From: Planctomycetota bacterium
GTDB taxonomy: Bacteria; Planctomycetota; Planctomycetia; Pirellulales; Pirellulaceae
DNA: 19,764 nucleotides
Direction: 5' to 3'
Assembly (NCBI GenBank): GCA_026692885.1
Contig: JAPLNJ010000615.1
Coordinates: forward strand, 1-19,764
Shown: piece after piece, positions 1-9,161 of the stretch
Numbering within the stretch: position 1 is the first letter of the stretch
Layout: every line of letters starts with the position of its first letter
Made by a program: the position numbers and the translations under genes
The notes under the pieces: generated by a model
What the model saw: the letters and a program-made list of their open reading frames with translations, nothing else
The model's database searches: none
Told to the model about the DNA's origin: nothing

Positions 1-3000
1 CGGCCTGACGGACGCCACACGGGTGGTGATCGGCGACGCCCAGGGTCAGGCGACGATCGAAAACAACGACAAGGCGAATCTGAGCATCAACGACATCAGC
101 GCAGGTGAAGGGGGTGTGTTTACGTTCACCATCACGTCAGACAAGGTGGCCAGCCAGGACCTGACGATCGTGGTGAATACGGCCAACGGGACGGCCACGC
201 TGGTGGGCTTGGACTACACGCAACTGACGGACGTGGCGGCCACGATCACGGCGGGCTCGACCTCGACCACGGTGACGGTGACGGTCAACGACGACGCCAT
301 CGTGGAGAACAACGAGACGTTCGTGCTGAACCTGACGGACGCGAAGTTCAACGGCCTGACGGACGCCACACGGGTGGTGATCGGCGACGCCCAGGGTCAG
401 GCGACGATCCAGAACGACGACACGGCTACCTTGACACTGGTGGCGACGGATGCGTCCAAGGTCGAAGGCACGGGCGGCGGGACCGCGCCCTTCACCTTCA
501 CCGTCACCCTGTCGGCGGACGTCCAGGGTGGCGTCGACGTGGCTTATACCACCGATGACGGCACGGGCACGGCAGCGGACAGCGACTATACGAACAACGA
601 CAGCACGCTGAGTTTTACGGGGACCTCGGGCGAGATAAAGACCATCACCGTACTGGTGAACCGGGACAGCCAAGTCGAGGCGGACGAGACCTTCACGGTG
701 GTCTTGGGAACGGTCACGCCGGCGCAGGCTTCGGTTGCCGCGTTCCAGACCCAGGGCGGTCCAGCCACGGGCATGATCCTCAATGACGATGCCGCCGTGT
801 TCTCGTTCGAAGCGAATCCCCAGGCCGCAGAAGGCAGCTCCGTACCGTTCAAGATCAGACTGTCGAATCCTGTGGATGTGGCCACCTCGGTCCTGGTGAC
901 CACGTACGACTCGACGGCCAAGGTCACCGATAGCGACTACGTGCCGTTGACGGACCACTTGGTAACTTTCGCCCTCGGCGTGACCGAAATGGCGATCAAC
1001 ATCCTGACAACGTCGGACAACAAGGTGGAGACGGACGAGCTGTTCAACCTCCAGATGGCTAACCTGGACAACGGCGGGCGGGACGTGACGATCTCGCCCG
1101 CCGATTTCGTCGTGGGCAAGATCATCAACGACGACAGTGCGGTCGTGACGATAACCGGTCTGGCGCCGTCGGAAGGCAACAGCGGCGTGATGGCGGCCCT
1201 GGGCTTGTTTGAGATCTCGCTGACCAACGCGGTGAAAGGGGCGATGACTGTCGACAAGCCCGTCACGGTCAAGATCTCTACGACATCCGGGACGGCCACA
1301 CCCGGGACCGACTACACGGACCTCACCCTGCAGACGGTCACGTTTGCGCCAGGCGAGTCCACGAAGACGGTGCAGATTCAAGTCCTGGGCGACCTGACGG
1401 TAGAGGCGAACGAAACGCTCACCGGGACCATCAGCAATCTCAGCACCACGTATCCCACCGGGGTGACCATGTCCCCCACGACCGCTGTCACGAGCACGAT
1501 CGCCAACGACGATGCGGCCACGCTCACGGTGTCGAACGTGACCCACGACGAAGGGCACGCAGGGTTGACCACGTACTCCTTTGACGTGACGCTGTCGCAC
1601 CAGGTGCAAGGCGGGTTCCGCGTACCCGTCCAGACACAGGACGGCACGGCAAGTTGGTCCGAAGGGGACTATGATACCGCCAGTCAGTCGATCCTGTTTG
1701 CCGGTGCGAAAGATGAAGTGCAGACCTTCAGCGTGACCGTCCACGGCGACACCACCGTGGAAGCAAACGAGCGGTTCCAGGTGGTCCTGGGGACGCTGAC
1801 CGGCATCGATTCCGTGGCGGCGGGAGCAATTGCTCGCAGCAACGGCACAGGTACGATCGCCAACGACGACGCCGCCACCCTGACCCTGGCGCCAATCGTC
1901 GCGCACCAAGTCGAAGGGACGGGCGAGGTGACCACAGCGTTCACCTTCCGGGTCACGCTGTCGGCGGCCGTGGAGGACGGTCTGAACGTGGCCTACACCA
2001 CCGAAAACGGCACGGCGACGGTGGCGGACGGGGACTACGTGGACAACGACGGCGGGCTGCACTTCGACGGCACGGCGGGCGAGTCCTACATCATCACCGT
2101 GCTGGTGAACCAAGACAGCAAAGTGGAGGCGGACGAAACGTTCACCGTGGCCTTGGGTGCGGTGACGCCGCTGGGCGCGGGCGTGGACGCGGAAGACATC
2201 AGCGAGCTCGGCAGCCCGGCCACCGGGACGATTGTGAATGATGACACGGCGACGCTGACGATTGTGGCGCCGGCGATCACGGAATCCAACGCGGACCAGA
2301 CGGTCTATTTCACGGTGACGTTGAACCAGGCGGTGCAGAGTGGGTTGCAGGTGGACTTCAGCCACGCCGCCGGGACGGCGAACGCGAGTGACTATCAGGT
2401 GACGACAGCCCGTCCGTTGACCTTCACGGGCGGCGCGGGCGAATCGCACACCATTGCGGTCATCGTCAAGGGCGATCAGGTGGTGGAAGATAATGAGACG
2501 TTCACGATCAGCTTGGGAGCCGTGACGCCCCTGGAGGCCGGAGTGCTGGCGGCCAATATCAGCACCAGCGGCAGCCCTGCGACCAGCACCATCGTGAACG
2601 ACGACAAGGCCTTGTTCAGCATCAACAGCGTCAGCCAGAACGAAGGCCACAGCGGACTGACGCCGTTCACGTTTACCGTGACTCTGAGTCATCCCAGCCA
2701 GTGGCCGGTGACCGTGGATTATGCGACGGCTGAGGGCTCGGCCCACAATACGGCCGTCTTGGACCACGACTACAACTCGGTGAGCGGGACGCTGACGTTC
2801 CTGCCCGGTGGATCGCTGACGCAGACCATCACGGTCAATGTCGAGGGCGACACCACAGTGGAAAACGACGAGGACTTCACGCTGACCTTGTCCAACCCGT
2901 TGTATCACGGTGCATCTGACACCAGCCGGGCTGACCTGGCCCCGGCGTACATCGGCACGGGGACGATCGCGAACGACGACACGGCGACGCTGGCGATTAC

Positions 3001-5740
3001 CAGCCCGAGCATTACGGAAGGCAACAGCGGCACGACGACGCTGACGTTCCATGTCTCGGTGGACCTGGCGGTGGAAGGCGGCTTCACCGTGGCCTTCCAC
3101 AGTGCTGGTGTGACCGCCACGGCGGGGAGCGACTATACGGTGAGCACGGGCAGCCCGCTGACGTTTGCCGGAACGGCCGGCGAGACGCGGACTGTTGCGG
3201 TTACGATCTACGGCGACCAGACCGTCGAAGCCGACGAGCGGTTCACCATCACGCTGGGGACGGTGACACCGGTGGCGCCGGTGCTAGCCGCGGCCATCGG
3301 CACGGGCGCCATCGGCACGGGCACGATCACCAATGATGACGTTGCCGAGTTCACCGTCGAGCGGAACATCAACGTCGCCGAGAGTAGCATCGCCACGTTT
3401 ACGATTCTCTTGTCGAATCCGATCGATGTCGCGACGTCGGTCACGGCCAGCACGCGGGACGGGACGGCCAAGACGGCGGACAACGACTACACGGCCGTGT
3501 TGGGACGACTCCTGACGTTTGCGGCCGGCCAGATCTCCACGACGATCGATGTCCAGACCACGACCGACAGCAAGGTGGAATTGGACGAGACGTTCGACGT
3601 ATTCCTGAGCGATTTGAATGCTGGCGGACGGTCGGTCACCATTAAGCCGGACAGGGACTTTGCGACGGCCAAGATTCTGAACGACGACGTGGCAGTGGTC
3701 GCGATTGACAGCGTCACCCAGAACGAAAATACGGGTGCCATGGTGTTCACCGTGAGTCTGTCTCACCCCGTGGATGTGCCCGTCAGTGTCACCGCAACCA
3801 CGACGAACGCCACGGCCGCCACGGCCGACAGCGACTAGACGGCGAACAGCCAGGTATTGACGTTTGCGGCCGGCGAGGTGACCAAGACCTTCACAGTCCA
3901 AGTCACCGCGGACGACAACGCAGCGTCAGCATCTCTAGCACCCCAGGCACCGGCACGATCGAAAACGACGACCAGGCGGAATTCAGCATCGACAGCATCG
4001 CTCACAACGAAAATACGGGTGCCATGATGTTCACCGTGAGTCTGTCTCACCCCGTGGATGTGCCCGTCAGCCTCACCGCAACCACGGCGAACGGCACGGC
4101 CATGACGGCCGACAGCGACTACACGGCGAACAGCCAGGTATTGACGTTTGCGGCCGGCGAGGTGACCAAGACCTTCACGGTCCAAGTTACCGCGGACGAC
4201 AAGGTGGAAGACAACGAGACCTTCTCGGTCCAACTCGGCAGCCTGAACGCGAATGGCCGCAACGTGGTCATCTCGCCGACGGCCAACACCGGGTCCGGCA
4301 CGATTGTAAACGACGACCAGACGCTGTTCAGCATCGCCAGCGTCCGCAAGAATGAAGGCGACAGCGCGACGACGACGTTCACCTTCACGGTGACGCTCAG
4401 CCATCCCAGCGAGTCGTCCGTGTCGGTGGACTATGGAACCGCTGAAGGAACCGCCTTCAACTCCATCCCAACGGACCACGACTACAATTCGGCCAGCGGG
4501 ACGTTGACGTTCTCGCCCGGTGGCCCGCTGACGCAGACCGTCACGGTCGCGGTCGCGGGCGATACCGCGGTGGAGACCGACGAGACGTTCACCGTGACCT
4601 TGTCTAATCCACGGTACGCGAGCGTCACCGACCTCCGCCGCGTGGATTTGGACGCGGCGGCTTTCGTCGGCACGGGCACGATCGTGAACGATGACACGGC
4701 CACGTTGGCGATCAACAGTCCGAGCATCACGGAAGGCAACAGCGGCACCCAGACCTTGACGTTCAACGTGACGGTGGACAAGGCGGTGGAAGGCGGCTTC
4801 ACGGTGGCCTTCCGCAGTGCTGGCGTGACCGCCACGGTCGGGAGTGACTATCTGGTGAGTACCGTCACCCCGCTGACCTTCTCCGGAACCGTGGGCGAGT
4901 CGCACCCCATCCAGGTCACGATCTACGGCGATCAGCTAGTGGAAGGCGATGAGACGTTCACAATCACCCTCGGCGCGGTGAATCCGGCGTTGGCCGTCAC
5001 TACCGGGGCGGTGGGCACGGGCACGATCCAGAACGACGACAGTGCGGAATTCGAGATGGTCGGGAACATGAGTGTCACGGAAGGGAACGCGGCCGTGTTC
5101 ACCATCCTGCTGACGCACGCGGTGGACGTGGAAACCTCGGTGACCGTGACTACGGCAGACGATCATGGGGGGCTGGCCGACCACGACTATTTACCGCTGA
5201 GTGCCTACGTCGTGACGTTCCCGGCCGGTTCGACCTCTCAGGTATTCACAGTGCAGACCACCGCCGACAACAAGGTCGAGGCGGACGAAACGTTCATTGC
5301 GACGCTGGGCGACTTGAACAACGGCGGACGGGGCGTGACGATTCCCTCGGTTACCAATTTTGCGACCGGCCGGATTCTGAACGATGACAGTGCCGTCATC
5401 TCCATTGCCGGAGTCTCGCTGGCCGAGGGCAATAGCGGGGCGGCGCTGCGGAACCTGTTTGTGATCTCGCTCACCAACCCAGTCGACGTGGCGGTGACCG
5501 TCGAGTTCTCGACGCAAGACGGCGCGGCCACGGCACCGACGGATTACACGGCCCAGTCGTCGGTGCTGGTGACGATCCCCGCGAACACCATCTCGGTGAC
5601 GCACTCCGTCGAAGTAATTGGCGACCTGAGCTTGGAGCCCGATGAAACCGTCCACGGTTCGATCGCGAATTTGCTCGCCGTCGGCCGGAATGTGTCGCTG
5701 GGAACCAGCACCGCAACGGCGACCATCCTGAATGATGACA
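1..5740 (+). repeat. Tandem array of Calx-beta-coding repeats
   Basis: About 16 repeat units of 345-378 bases are delimited by the sequence coding for NDD. Spacings between successive NDD codons are roughly 351, 369, 345, 376, 358, 375, 361, 375, 360, 348, 284, 345, 377, 346, 349 and 351. The 284-base unit is the damaged one: 284 plus 55 gives 339, a whole number of codons. Bases 1-58 are identical to 352-409. A multi-module block at 2606-3690 recurs at 4318-5390. Confidence 0.85.
2..3838 (+). CDS. Giant Calx-beta repeat protein, 5'-truncated first segment
   Basis: Tandem Calx-beta-like modules of about 115-125 residues. Each has an acidic E-G/N start, a GTA-x(2-4)-D-Y strand, an LTF-x-(P/A)-G strand, a D-x-x-V-E-x-(D/N)-E-x-F strand and a closing (I/V)-x-NDD. 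NDD motifs end near 69, 421, 790, 1135, 1511, 1869, 2244, 2605, 2980, 3340 and 3688, giving about ten complete modules plus partial ends. Calx-beta modules bind Ca2+ and are common in bacterial adhesins and other extracellular proteins; a surface or secreted role is inferred. The frame is open at base 2 and the first residues match a module end, so the true start and signal peptide lie outside the window. The segment ends at TAG 3836-3838, where the sister module at 4024 has TAC (Tyr). The same module continues in frame for about 27 codons beyond the stop, so this is a broken end and not a natural C-terminus. Confidence 0.85.
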   Translation, partial: GLTDATRVVIGDAQGQATIENNDKANLSINDISAGEGGVFTFTITSDKVASQDLTIVVNTANGTATLVGLDYTQLTDVAATITAGSTSTTVTVTVNDDAIVENNETFVLNLTDAKFNGLTDATRVVIGDAQGQATIQNDDTATLTLVATDASKVEGTGGGTAPFTFTVTLSADVQGGVDVAYTTDDGTGTAADSDYTNNDSTLSFTGTSGEIKTITVLVNRDSQVEADETFTVVLGTVTPAQASVAAFQTQGGPATGMILNDDAAVFSFEANPQAAEGSSVPFKIRLSNPVDVATSVLVTTYDSTAKVTDSDYVPLTDHLVTFALGVTEMAINILTTSDNKVETDELFNLQMANLDNGGRDVTISPADFVVGKIINDDSAVVTITGLAPSEGNSGVMAALGLFEISLTNAVKGAMTVDKPVTVKISTTSGTATPGTDYTDLTLQTVTFAPGESTKTVQIQVLGDLTVEANETLTGTISNLSTTYPTGVTMSPTTAVTSTIANDDAATLTVSNVTHDEGHAGLTTYSFDVTLSHQVQGGFRVPVQTQDGTASWSEGDYDTASQSILFAGAKDEVQTFSVTVHGDTTVEANERFQVVLGTLTGIDSVAAGAIARSNGTGTIANDDAATLTLAPIVAHQVEGTGEVTTAFTFRVTLSAAVEDGLNVAYTTENGTATVADGDYVDNDGGLHFDGTAGESYIITVLVNQDSKVEADETFTVALGAVTPLGAGVDAEDISELGSPATGTIVNDDTATLTIVAPAITESNADQTVYFTVTLNQAVQSGLQVDFSHAAGTANASDYQVTTARPLTFTGGAGESHTIAVIVKGDQVVEDNETFTISLGAVTPLEAGVLAANISTSGSPATSTIVNDDKALFSINSVSQNEGHSGLTPFTFTVTLSHPSQWPVTVDYATAEGSAHNTAVLDHDYNSVSGTLTFLPGGSLTQTITVNVEGDTTVENDEDFTLTLSNPLYHGASDTSRADLAPAYIGTGTIANDDTATLAITSPSITEGNSGTTTLTFHVSVDLAVEGGFTVAFHSAGVTATAGSDYTVSTGSPLTFAGTAGETRTVAVTIYGDQTVEADERFTITLGTVTPVAPVLAAAIGTGAIGTGTITNDDVAEFTVERNINVAESSIATFTILLSNPIDVATSVTASTRDGTAKTADNDYTAVLGRLLTFAAGQISTTIDVQTTTDSKVELDETFDVFLSDLNAGGRSVTIKPDRDFATAKILNDDVAVVAIDSVTQNENTGAMVFTVSLSHPVDVPVSVTATTTNATAATADSD

Positions 5741-7125
5741 ACGCGCCCACGGTGACCAGCTTCGTGCGGCAGGTGCCCCAGGCGGCGCTGACGCATGGGA
5801 ACAGCGTGACGTTCCGAGCGACGTTCAGCGAGGACGTGGTGCACGTGGACGTGGGCGACTTTGCCTGGAGCGGGACGGCGGCTGGGGACGGGAAGGTCGC
5901 CAACGTGAGTGTGGTCTCGGCGTCGGTGTACGACGTGACGGTGACGGGGCTGACCAGCAGCAACGGAACCGTGAATCTGAACTTGGTGGCCAGCCCGACG
6001 ATCGACAACTTGTGGGGGATCGCCTTGACCAACGGCACGCCGACGGGTGCGGACGAGACGTACACGATCGACAACCTGGCGCCCACGGGGATTAGCGTCG
6101 TGCGGAAGAATCTGGCCGCGGAGGTGACCAACGCCACGACGGTGACGTTTCGCGTGACGTTCAGCGAGGATGTGCAGAACTTGGGCCTTAACGATTTGGC
6201 CTTCACCGGAGCTGCGGGATCTTACGCGACGGCCAGCGGCCTCACGCCGGTGACCGGTTCCTCGGTCTTCGATCTGACGGTGAACGTGCCCCTGTACGCG
6301 AACGGGCTGCTGACGCTCGTTCTGGCGCCGGGTGCGACCATTGACGACCGGGCGGGGAATGCGTTGTCGACGACCGGGTCGCCGCCGAATCCTTATCAGA
6401 GTTACACGATCGACCACACGACGACACCCGTCTATGTGAATGGCTCGTGGAGGAGCACGCCGCTGGGCGCTGCCCCGGCCGGAGAATCCACTCTGATCTT
6501 TGGCTACAACGCCTTCGCCGAGTTTCCCGATGCGCTCGGCCGCGTGGCTCGGCCCGGCACCATCCATGTCATGATGGTCGGCACGGCGGATAACGAGAGC
6601 CTCGACTTCGCGTCCGTGAACAGTGGCGATGAGGCTGTTGTGCATCGACTCGGCTGGGACGGGTCGTTCTTCGACGTGTTCTCCGATGTTATGGTGAATC
6701 TCTCCGCGGACGGCGCGGGCGGCAGCGACACGGTCACCCTCACCGACGAGACAGGCGGCGCGGTGGCTACGCTCAGCCCAGGCAGTGGTACCGTCACCGG
6801 TCTGGGCTACGCCGTCACCTTGCAGAACGTCGAGACCATCAACGCGATCGCCCTCAGCGGTGGCCAGGCGTTCCTGTACGACTCGGCGGGCGACGACACA
6901 TTCGAGGCCCGGCCTGAAAGCGTGAGTCTGACGGGGGCCGGCTTCCACGACCACCTGACCGGTTTCACGCACACGTACGCCTATGCCCGAAACGGCGGAA
7001 CGGACACCGCCCTGCTGTACGACTCAGCCGGCAACGACACGTTCCAGGCCGATGGAAATGCCAATGGGACGCGGCTGATGGGACCCGGCATTGACTTTTA
7101 CGCCGAAGGCTTCGACCGCACCTAG
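4024..7125 (+). CDS. Giant Calx-beta repeat protein, middle segment (five Calx-beta, two Ig-like modules, GND repeats)
   Basis: This is the continuation of the preceding gene in another frame. Module sequence is already readable from about 3922 (GTGTIENDDQ) without a start codon, so ATG 4024 is only the first available start, inside a module; no convincing ribosome site was seen. Closing NDD motifs fall near 4317, 4694, 5040, 5389 and 5740. Two Ig-like modules follow (about 5746-6060 and 6070-6420), each with a VTFR-(A/V)-TFSEDV strand and a final ADETYTIDN or YQSYTIDH strand. A non-repetitive domain (about 6430-6870) comes next, then the first 49-residue GND repeats. The segment ends at TAG 7123-7125, where the next repeat has TAT (Tyr); the repeat continues in frame beyond it. 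An independent translated protein is unlikely. Confidence 0.75.
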   Translation: MMFTVSLSHPVDVPVSLTATTANGTAMTADSDYTANSQVLTFAAGEVTKTFTVQVTADDKVEDNETFSVQLGSLNANGRNVVISPTANTGSGTIVNDDQTLFSIASVRKNEGDSATTTFTFTVTLSHPSESSVSVDYGTAEGTAFNSIPTDHDYNSASGTLTFSPGGPLTQTVTVAVAGDTAVETDETFTVTLSNPRYASVTDLRRVDLDAAAFVGTGTIVNDDTATLAINSPSITEGNSGTQTLTFNVTVDKAVEGGFTVAFRSAGVTATVGSDYLVSTVTPLTFSGTVGESHPIQVTIYGDQLVEGDETFTITLGAVNPALAVTTGAVGTGTIQNDDSAEFEMVGNMSVTEGNAAVFTILLTHAVDVETSVTVTTADDHGGLADHDYLPLSAYVVTFPAGSTSQVFTVQTTADNKVEADETFIATLGDLNNGGRGVTIPSVTNFATGRILNDDSAVISIAGVSLAEGNSGAALRNLFVISLTNPVDVAVTVEFSTQDGAATAPTDYTAQSSVLVTIPANTISVTHSVEVIGDLSLEPDETVHGSIANLLAVGRNVSLGTSTATATILNDDNAPTVTSFVRQVPQAALTHGNSVTFRATFSEDVVHVDVGDFAWSGTAAGDGKVANVSVVSASVYDVTVTGLTSSNGTVNLNLVASPTIDNLWGIALTNGTPTGADETYTIDNLAPTGISVVRKNLAAEVTNATTVTFRVTFSEDVQNLGLNDLAFTGAAGSYATASGLTPVTGSSVFDLTVNVPLYANGLLTLVLAPGATIDDRAGNALSTTGSPPNPYQSYTIDHTTTPVYVNGSWRSTPLGAAPAGESTLIFGYNAFAEFPDALGRVARPGTIHVMMVGTADNESLDFASVNSGDEAVVHRLGWDGSFFDVFSDVMVNLSADGAGGSDTVTLTDETGGAVATLSPGSGTVTGLGYAVTLQNVETINAIALSGGQAFLYDSAGDDTFEARPESVSLTGAGFHDHLTGFTHTYAYARNGGTDTALLYDSAGNDTFQADGNANGTRLMGPGIDFYAEGFDRT

Positions 7126-8030
7126 GCCTATGCGCCCAGCGGCGGCAATGACGAGGCCAGGCTGTACGATTCGGCCGGCAACGACACGTTCCTGGCCGAT
7201 GGAAATGCCAATGGGACGCGGCTGATGGGAGCCGGCATTGACTTTTACGCCGAGGGCTTCGACCGCACCTATGCCTATGCGACCAGCGGCGGCAATGACG
7301 AGGCCAGGCTGGTCGACTCGGCCGGCAACGACACGTTCCTGGCCGATGGAAACGCCAAGGGGGCGCGGCTGATGGGACCCGGCATCGACTTCTACGCCGA
7401 GGGCTTCGATCGCACCTATACTTATGCGAGCCACGGCGGCGACGACGAAGCCAGGATGAGCGACTCGACCGGTAAGGACACGTTCCTGACGGACGGCAAT
7501 GCGAACGGGGCGAGGCTGGTTGGATCGGGTTTCGACTTCTATGTTGAGAGTTTCGATCGTACCTATGCTTATTCGAGCTACGGCGGCGACGACGAAGCCA
7601 CGTTGAACGGTTCGGTTGGCAACGACACGTTCCTGGCCGATGGGGCCGGTAACGGGGGGCGGATGCAAGGATCCGGCAGCGACTTTTACGCCGAGGGCTT
7701 CAAACGCACCTACGCCTATGCCAGTAGCGGTGACGACGAGGCCAGGCTATACGATTCGGCGGGCGACGACACGTTCACGTGCGCTGTTCCGGGCACGCGG
7801 TTCCAGGGCGCGACGTTCGACTTCTACGCTGAGTCGTTCGATCGAGTCTTCGCCGCTGCCAGCCGGGGTGGTTTCGACCGGTCGTACCTGTACGACACGG
7901 CGGGAAACGATACACTCGTGGAACGGTCGAATTGGTACACGCTGACGGCGTCGACCGCCACAGCGCGCGGGGAGAACTTCGACTACGTGAAAGCCATCTC
8001 CAACCAGGGGGGAACCGACACGCTAGACAT
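6874..8030 (+). repeat. Tandem 147-base (49-codon) repeats coding for GND turns
   Basis: Unit starts (codon for the L or its substitute in LYDS) lie at 6874, 7015, 7162, 7309, 7456, 7603, 7747 and 7888. The spacings are 141, 147, 147, 147, 147, 144 and 141 bases, all whole codons. The units at 7015, 7162 and 7309 are nearly identical in DNA, indicating recent expansion; the outer units have diverged. Confidence 0.9.
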
Positions 8031-8085
8031 CAAGGCGGTCGACTACCTCTTCGAACAGGAAGGGCCGTGGGTGCCGGTGCCTTGA
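7225..8085 (+). CDS. Giant Calx-beta repeat protein, C-terminal segment (49-residue GND repeats)
   Basis: Last piece of the giant gene. Its frame is open from directly after TAG 7123-7125 and is the same frame as the middle segment; ATG 7225 is an internal Met of a repeat. It contains tandem units of about 49 residues with consensus LYDSAGNDTFLADGNANG, then RLMG-x-GIDFYAEGFDRTYAYA and a GG(N/D)DEA turn. The last units diverge, ending in a non-repetitive tail (about 7890-8085) that closes with TGA. The paired G-N-D turns resemble Ca2+-binding RTX beta-roll turns but are not the canonical nonapeptide, so that role is only a guess. A C-terminal secretion or surface-anchoring role is equally possible. 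No ribosome site supports separate expression. Confidence 0.7.
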   Translation: MGAGIDFYAEGFDRTYAYATSGGNDEARLVDSAGNDTFLADGNAKGARLMGPGIDFYAEGFDRTYTYASHGGDDEARMSDSTGKDTFLTDGNANGARLVGSGFDFYVESFDRTYAYSSYGGDDEATLNGSVGNDTFLADGAGNGGRMQGSGSDFYAEGFKRTYAYASSGDDEARLYDSAGDDTFTCAVPGTRFQGATFDFYAESFDRVFAAASRGGFDRSYLYDTAGNDTLVERSNWYTLTASTATARGENFDYVKAISNQGGTDTLDIKAVDYLFEQEGPWVPVP

Positions 8086-8255
8086 GCGAAACTCGGCCTG
8101 AGGATCTACGCAGGAACTCCACGGGACGGATTTGTAATTCTGTTCGAGCAACCGACGCATTGAACCTAACGGCCCGGCAGGCTACGATCATCAGCTGGTT
8201 TGTGATGCCCCGTAGCGCCCTCGCCCGCTAACCTTTCAGCCACAAGGAACCAGCC

Positions 8256-9161
8256 ATGACCCGTCGCCCCGATCAACCCGTCTCGAATTCGCTGTCCTTT
8301 TCGCGTCGTGCGCTACTGCAAACCCTGGCCGGTGCGGCCGTGGCCGGAGCGGTCGCGCCGCTGGGTCGCCTGGCACAAGCCGCCGAACTTAAGGGCCGCA
8401 TCCACCAATCGGTGTGCCTGTGGTGCTACAACGGCTACCTGAAGAAGGCCAACCTGGACCTGGACCAGTTTGCCGCCGAGTGCGTGAAGCTGGGCCTCAA
8501 GTCGATCGAACTCGTCGGCCCGGATACTTGGCCGACCTTGAAGAAACACGGGCTGATCTGTGCGATGTCGGGCAGCCACGGTATCCCCAAGGGACTGAAC
8601 CGGCTCGCGAACCACGACGAGTGTCTGGCCCAGATTCGCAAGAGCATCGATCAGACGGCCGATGCGGGCTTCCCGAATGTGATCTGCTTCTCCGGCAACC
8701 GCGAGGGCCTGGATGACCAGCAAGGCTTGCAGAACTGCGTGATCGGCTTGAAGAAGATCGCGGGCTACGCCGAGCAGAAACAGGTCACCGTGTGCCTGGA
8801 GTACCTGAACTCCATCGACCACAAAGATTATATGGCGGATCGCACCAAGTGGTGTGTGGATCTGGTTCGGCAAGTCGGCTCGCCGCGAGTCAAGGTGCTG
8901 TACGACATCTACCACGCCGGCATGATGCAGGAAAATCCGCTGGCCGACATCCAGCAGCACCACGAGTGCTGGGGCCACTATCACACGGGCGGCGTGCCGG
9001 GCCGCAACGAGATCGACCAGACCCAAACGCTGGACTACCCCAAGCTGATGCGCGCTATCGCCGATTCCGGGTACAAGGCTTACGTCGGGCAGGAGTTCAT
9101 TCCGAAGAACGCGGACGCCCTGACGAGTCTGAAGCAAGCCATCGCCATCTGCGACGTGTGA
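8256..9161 (+). CDS. Tat-exported sugar phosphate isomerase/epimerase (hydroxypyruvate isomerase-like)
   Basis: A 301-residue protein of the AP endonuclease family 2 / xylose isomerase-like TIM-barrel fold. Residues 1-43 form a twin-arginine signal (SRRALLQTLAG at 16-26, then an Ala-rich core and a QAAE cleavage-like site), so periplasmic or extracytoplasmic action is expected. Likely metal and catalytic residues are Glu182 (VCLEYLN), Asp217 and His220 (LYDIYHAG), His243 (HYHTGG), Glu252 and Glu280 (VGQEF), matching the two-Glu pattern of hydroxypyruvate isomerase relatives. The start is supported by AAGGA at 8244-8248, seven bases before the ATG. It follows the giant gene by 170 bases and has no obvious operon partner. 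In planctomycetes such paralogues are numerous and mostly lack a proven substrate, so the reaction is unassigned: isomerisation or epimerisation of a small sugar or hydroxy acid is inferred. Confidence 0.9.
   Translation: MTRRPDQPVSNSLSFSRRALLQTLAGAAVAGAVAPLGRLAQAAELKGRIHQSVCLWCYNGYLKKANLDLDQFAAECVKLGLKSIELVGPDTWPTLKKHGLICAMSGSHGIPKGLNRLANHDECLAQIRKSIDQTADAGFPNVICFSGNREGLDDQQGLQNCVIGLKKIAGYAEQKQVTVCLEYLNSIDHKDYMADRTKWCVDLVRQVGSPRVKVLYDIYHAGMMQENPLADIQQHHECWGHYHTGGVPGRNEIDQTQTLDYPKLMRAIADSGYKAYVGQEFIPKNADALTSLKQAIAICDV

Noticed and set aside
137..3100. 987-codon open frame on the - strand
   Set aside because: It is antisense to the Calx-beta array. Its translation is Arg/His/Val-rich low-complexity sequence that follows the repeat period, as expected of a shadow frame in GC-rich repetitive coding DNA.
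5191..6972. 593-codon open frame on the - strand
   Set aside because: It is a shadow of the Calx-beta and Ig-like coding region, with basic, low-complexity composition and no recognisable motif.
3836..7125. TAG recoded as tyrosine
   Set aside because: Both TAGs replace Tyr codons, but araD, the dehydrogenase and the heparinase-like gene all end in TAG at natural C-termini, and a frameshift in the same gene cannot be explained by recoding. Mutation or error is simpler.
6874..8030. CRISPR-like array
   Set aside because: The 147-base periodicity is entirely coding, in whole codons, with no alternating unique spacers.
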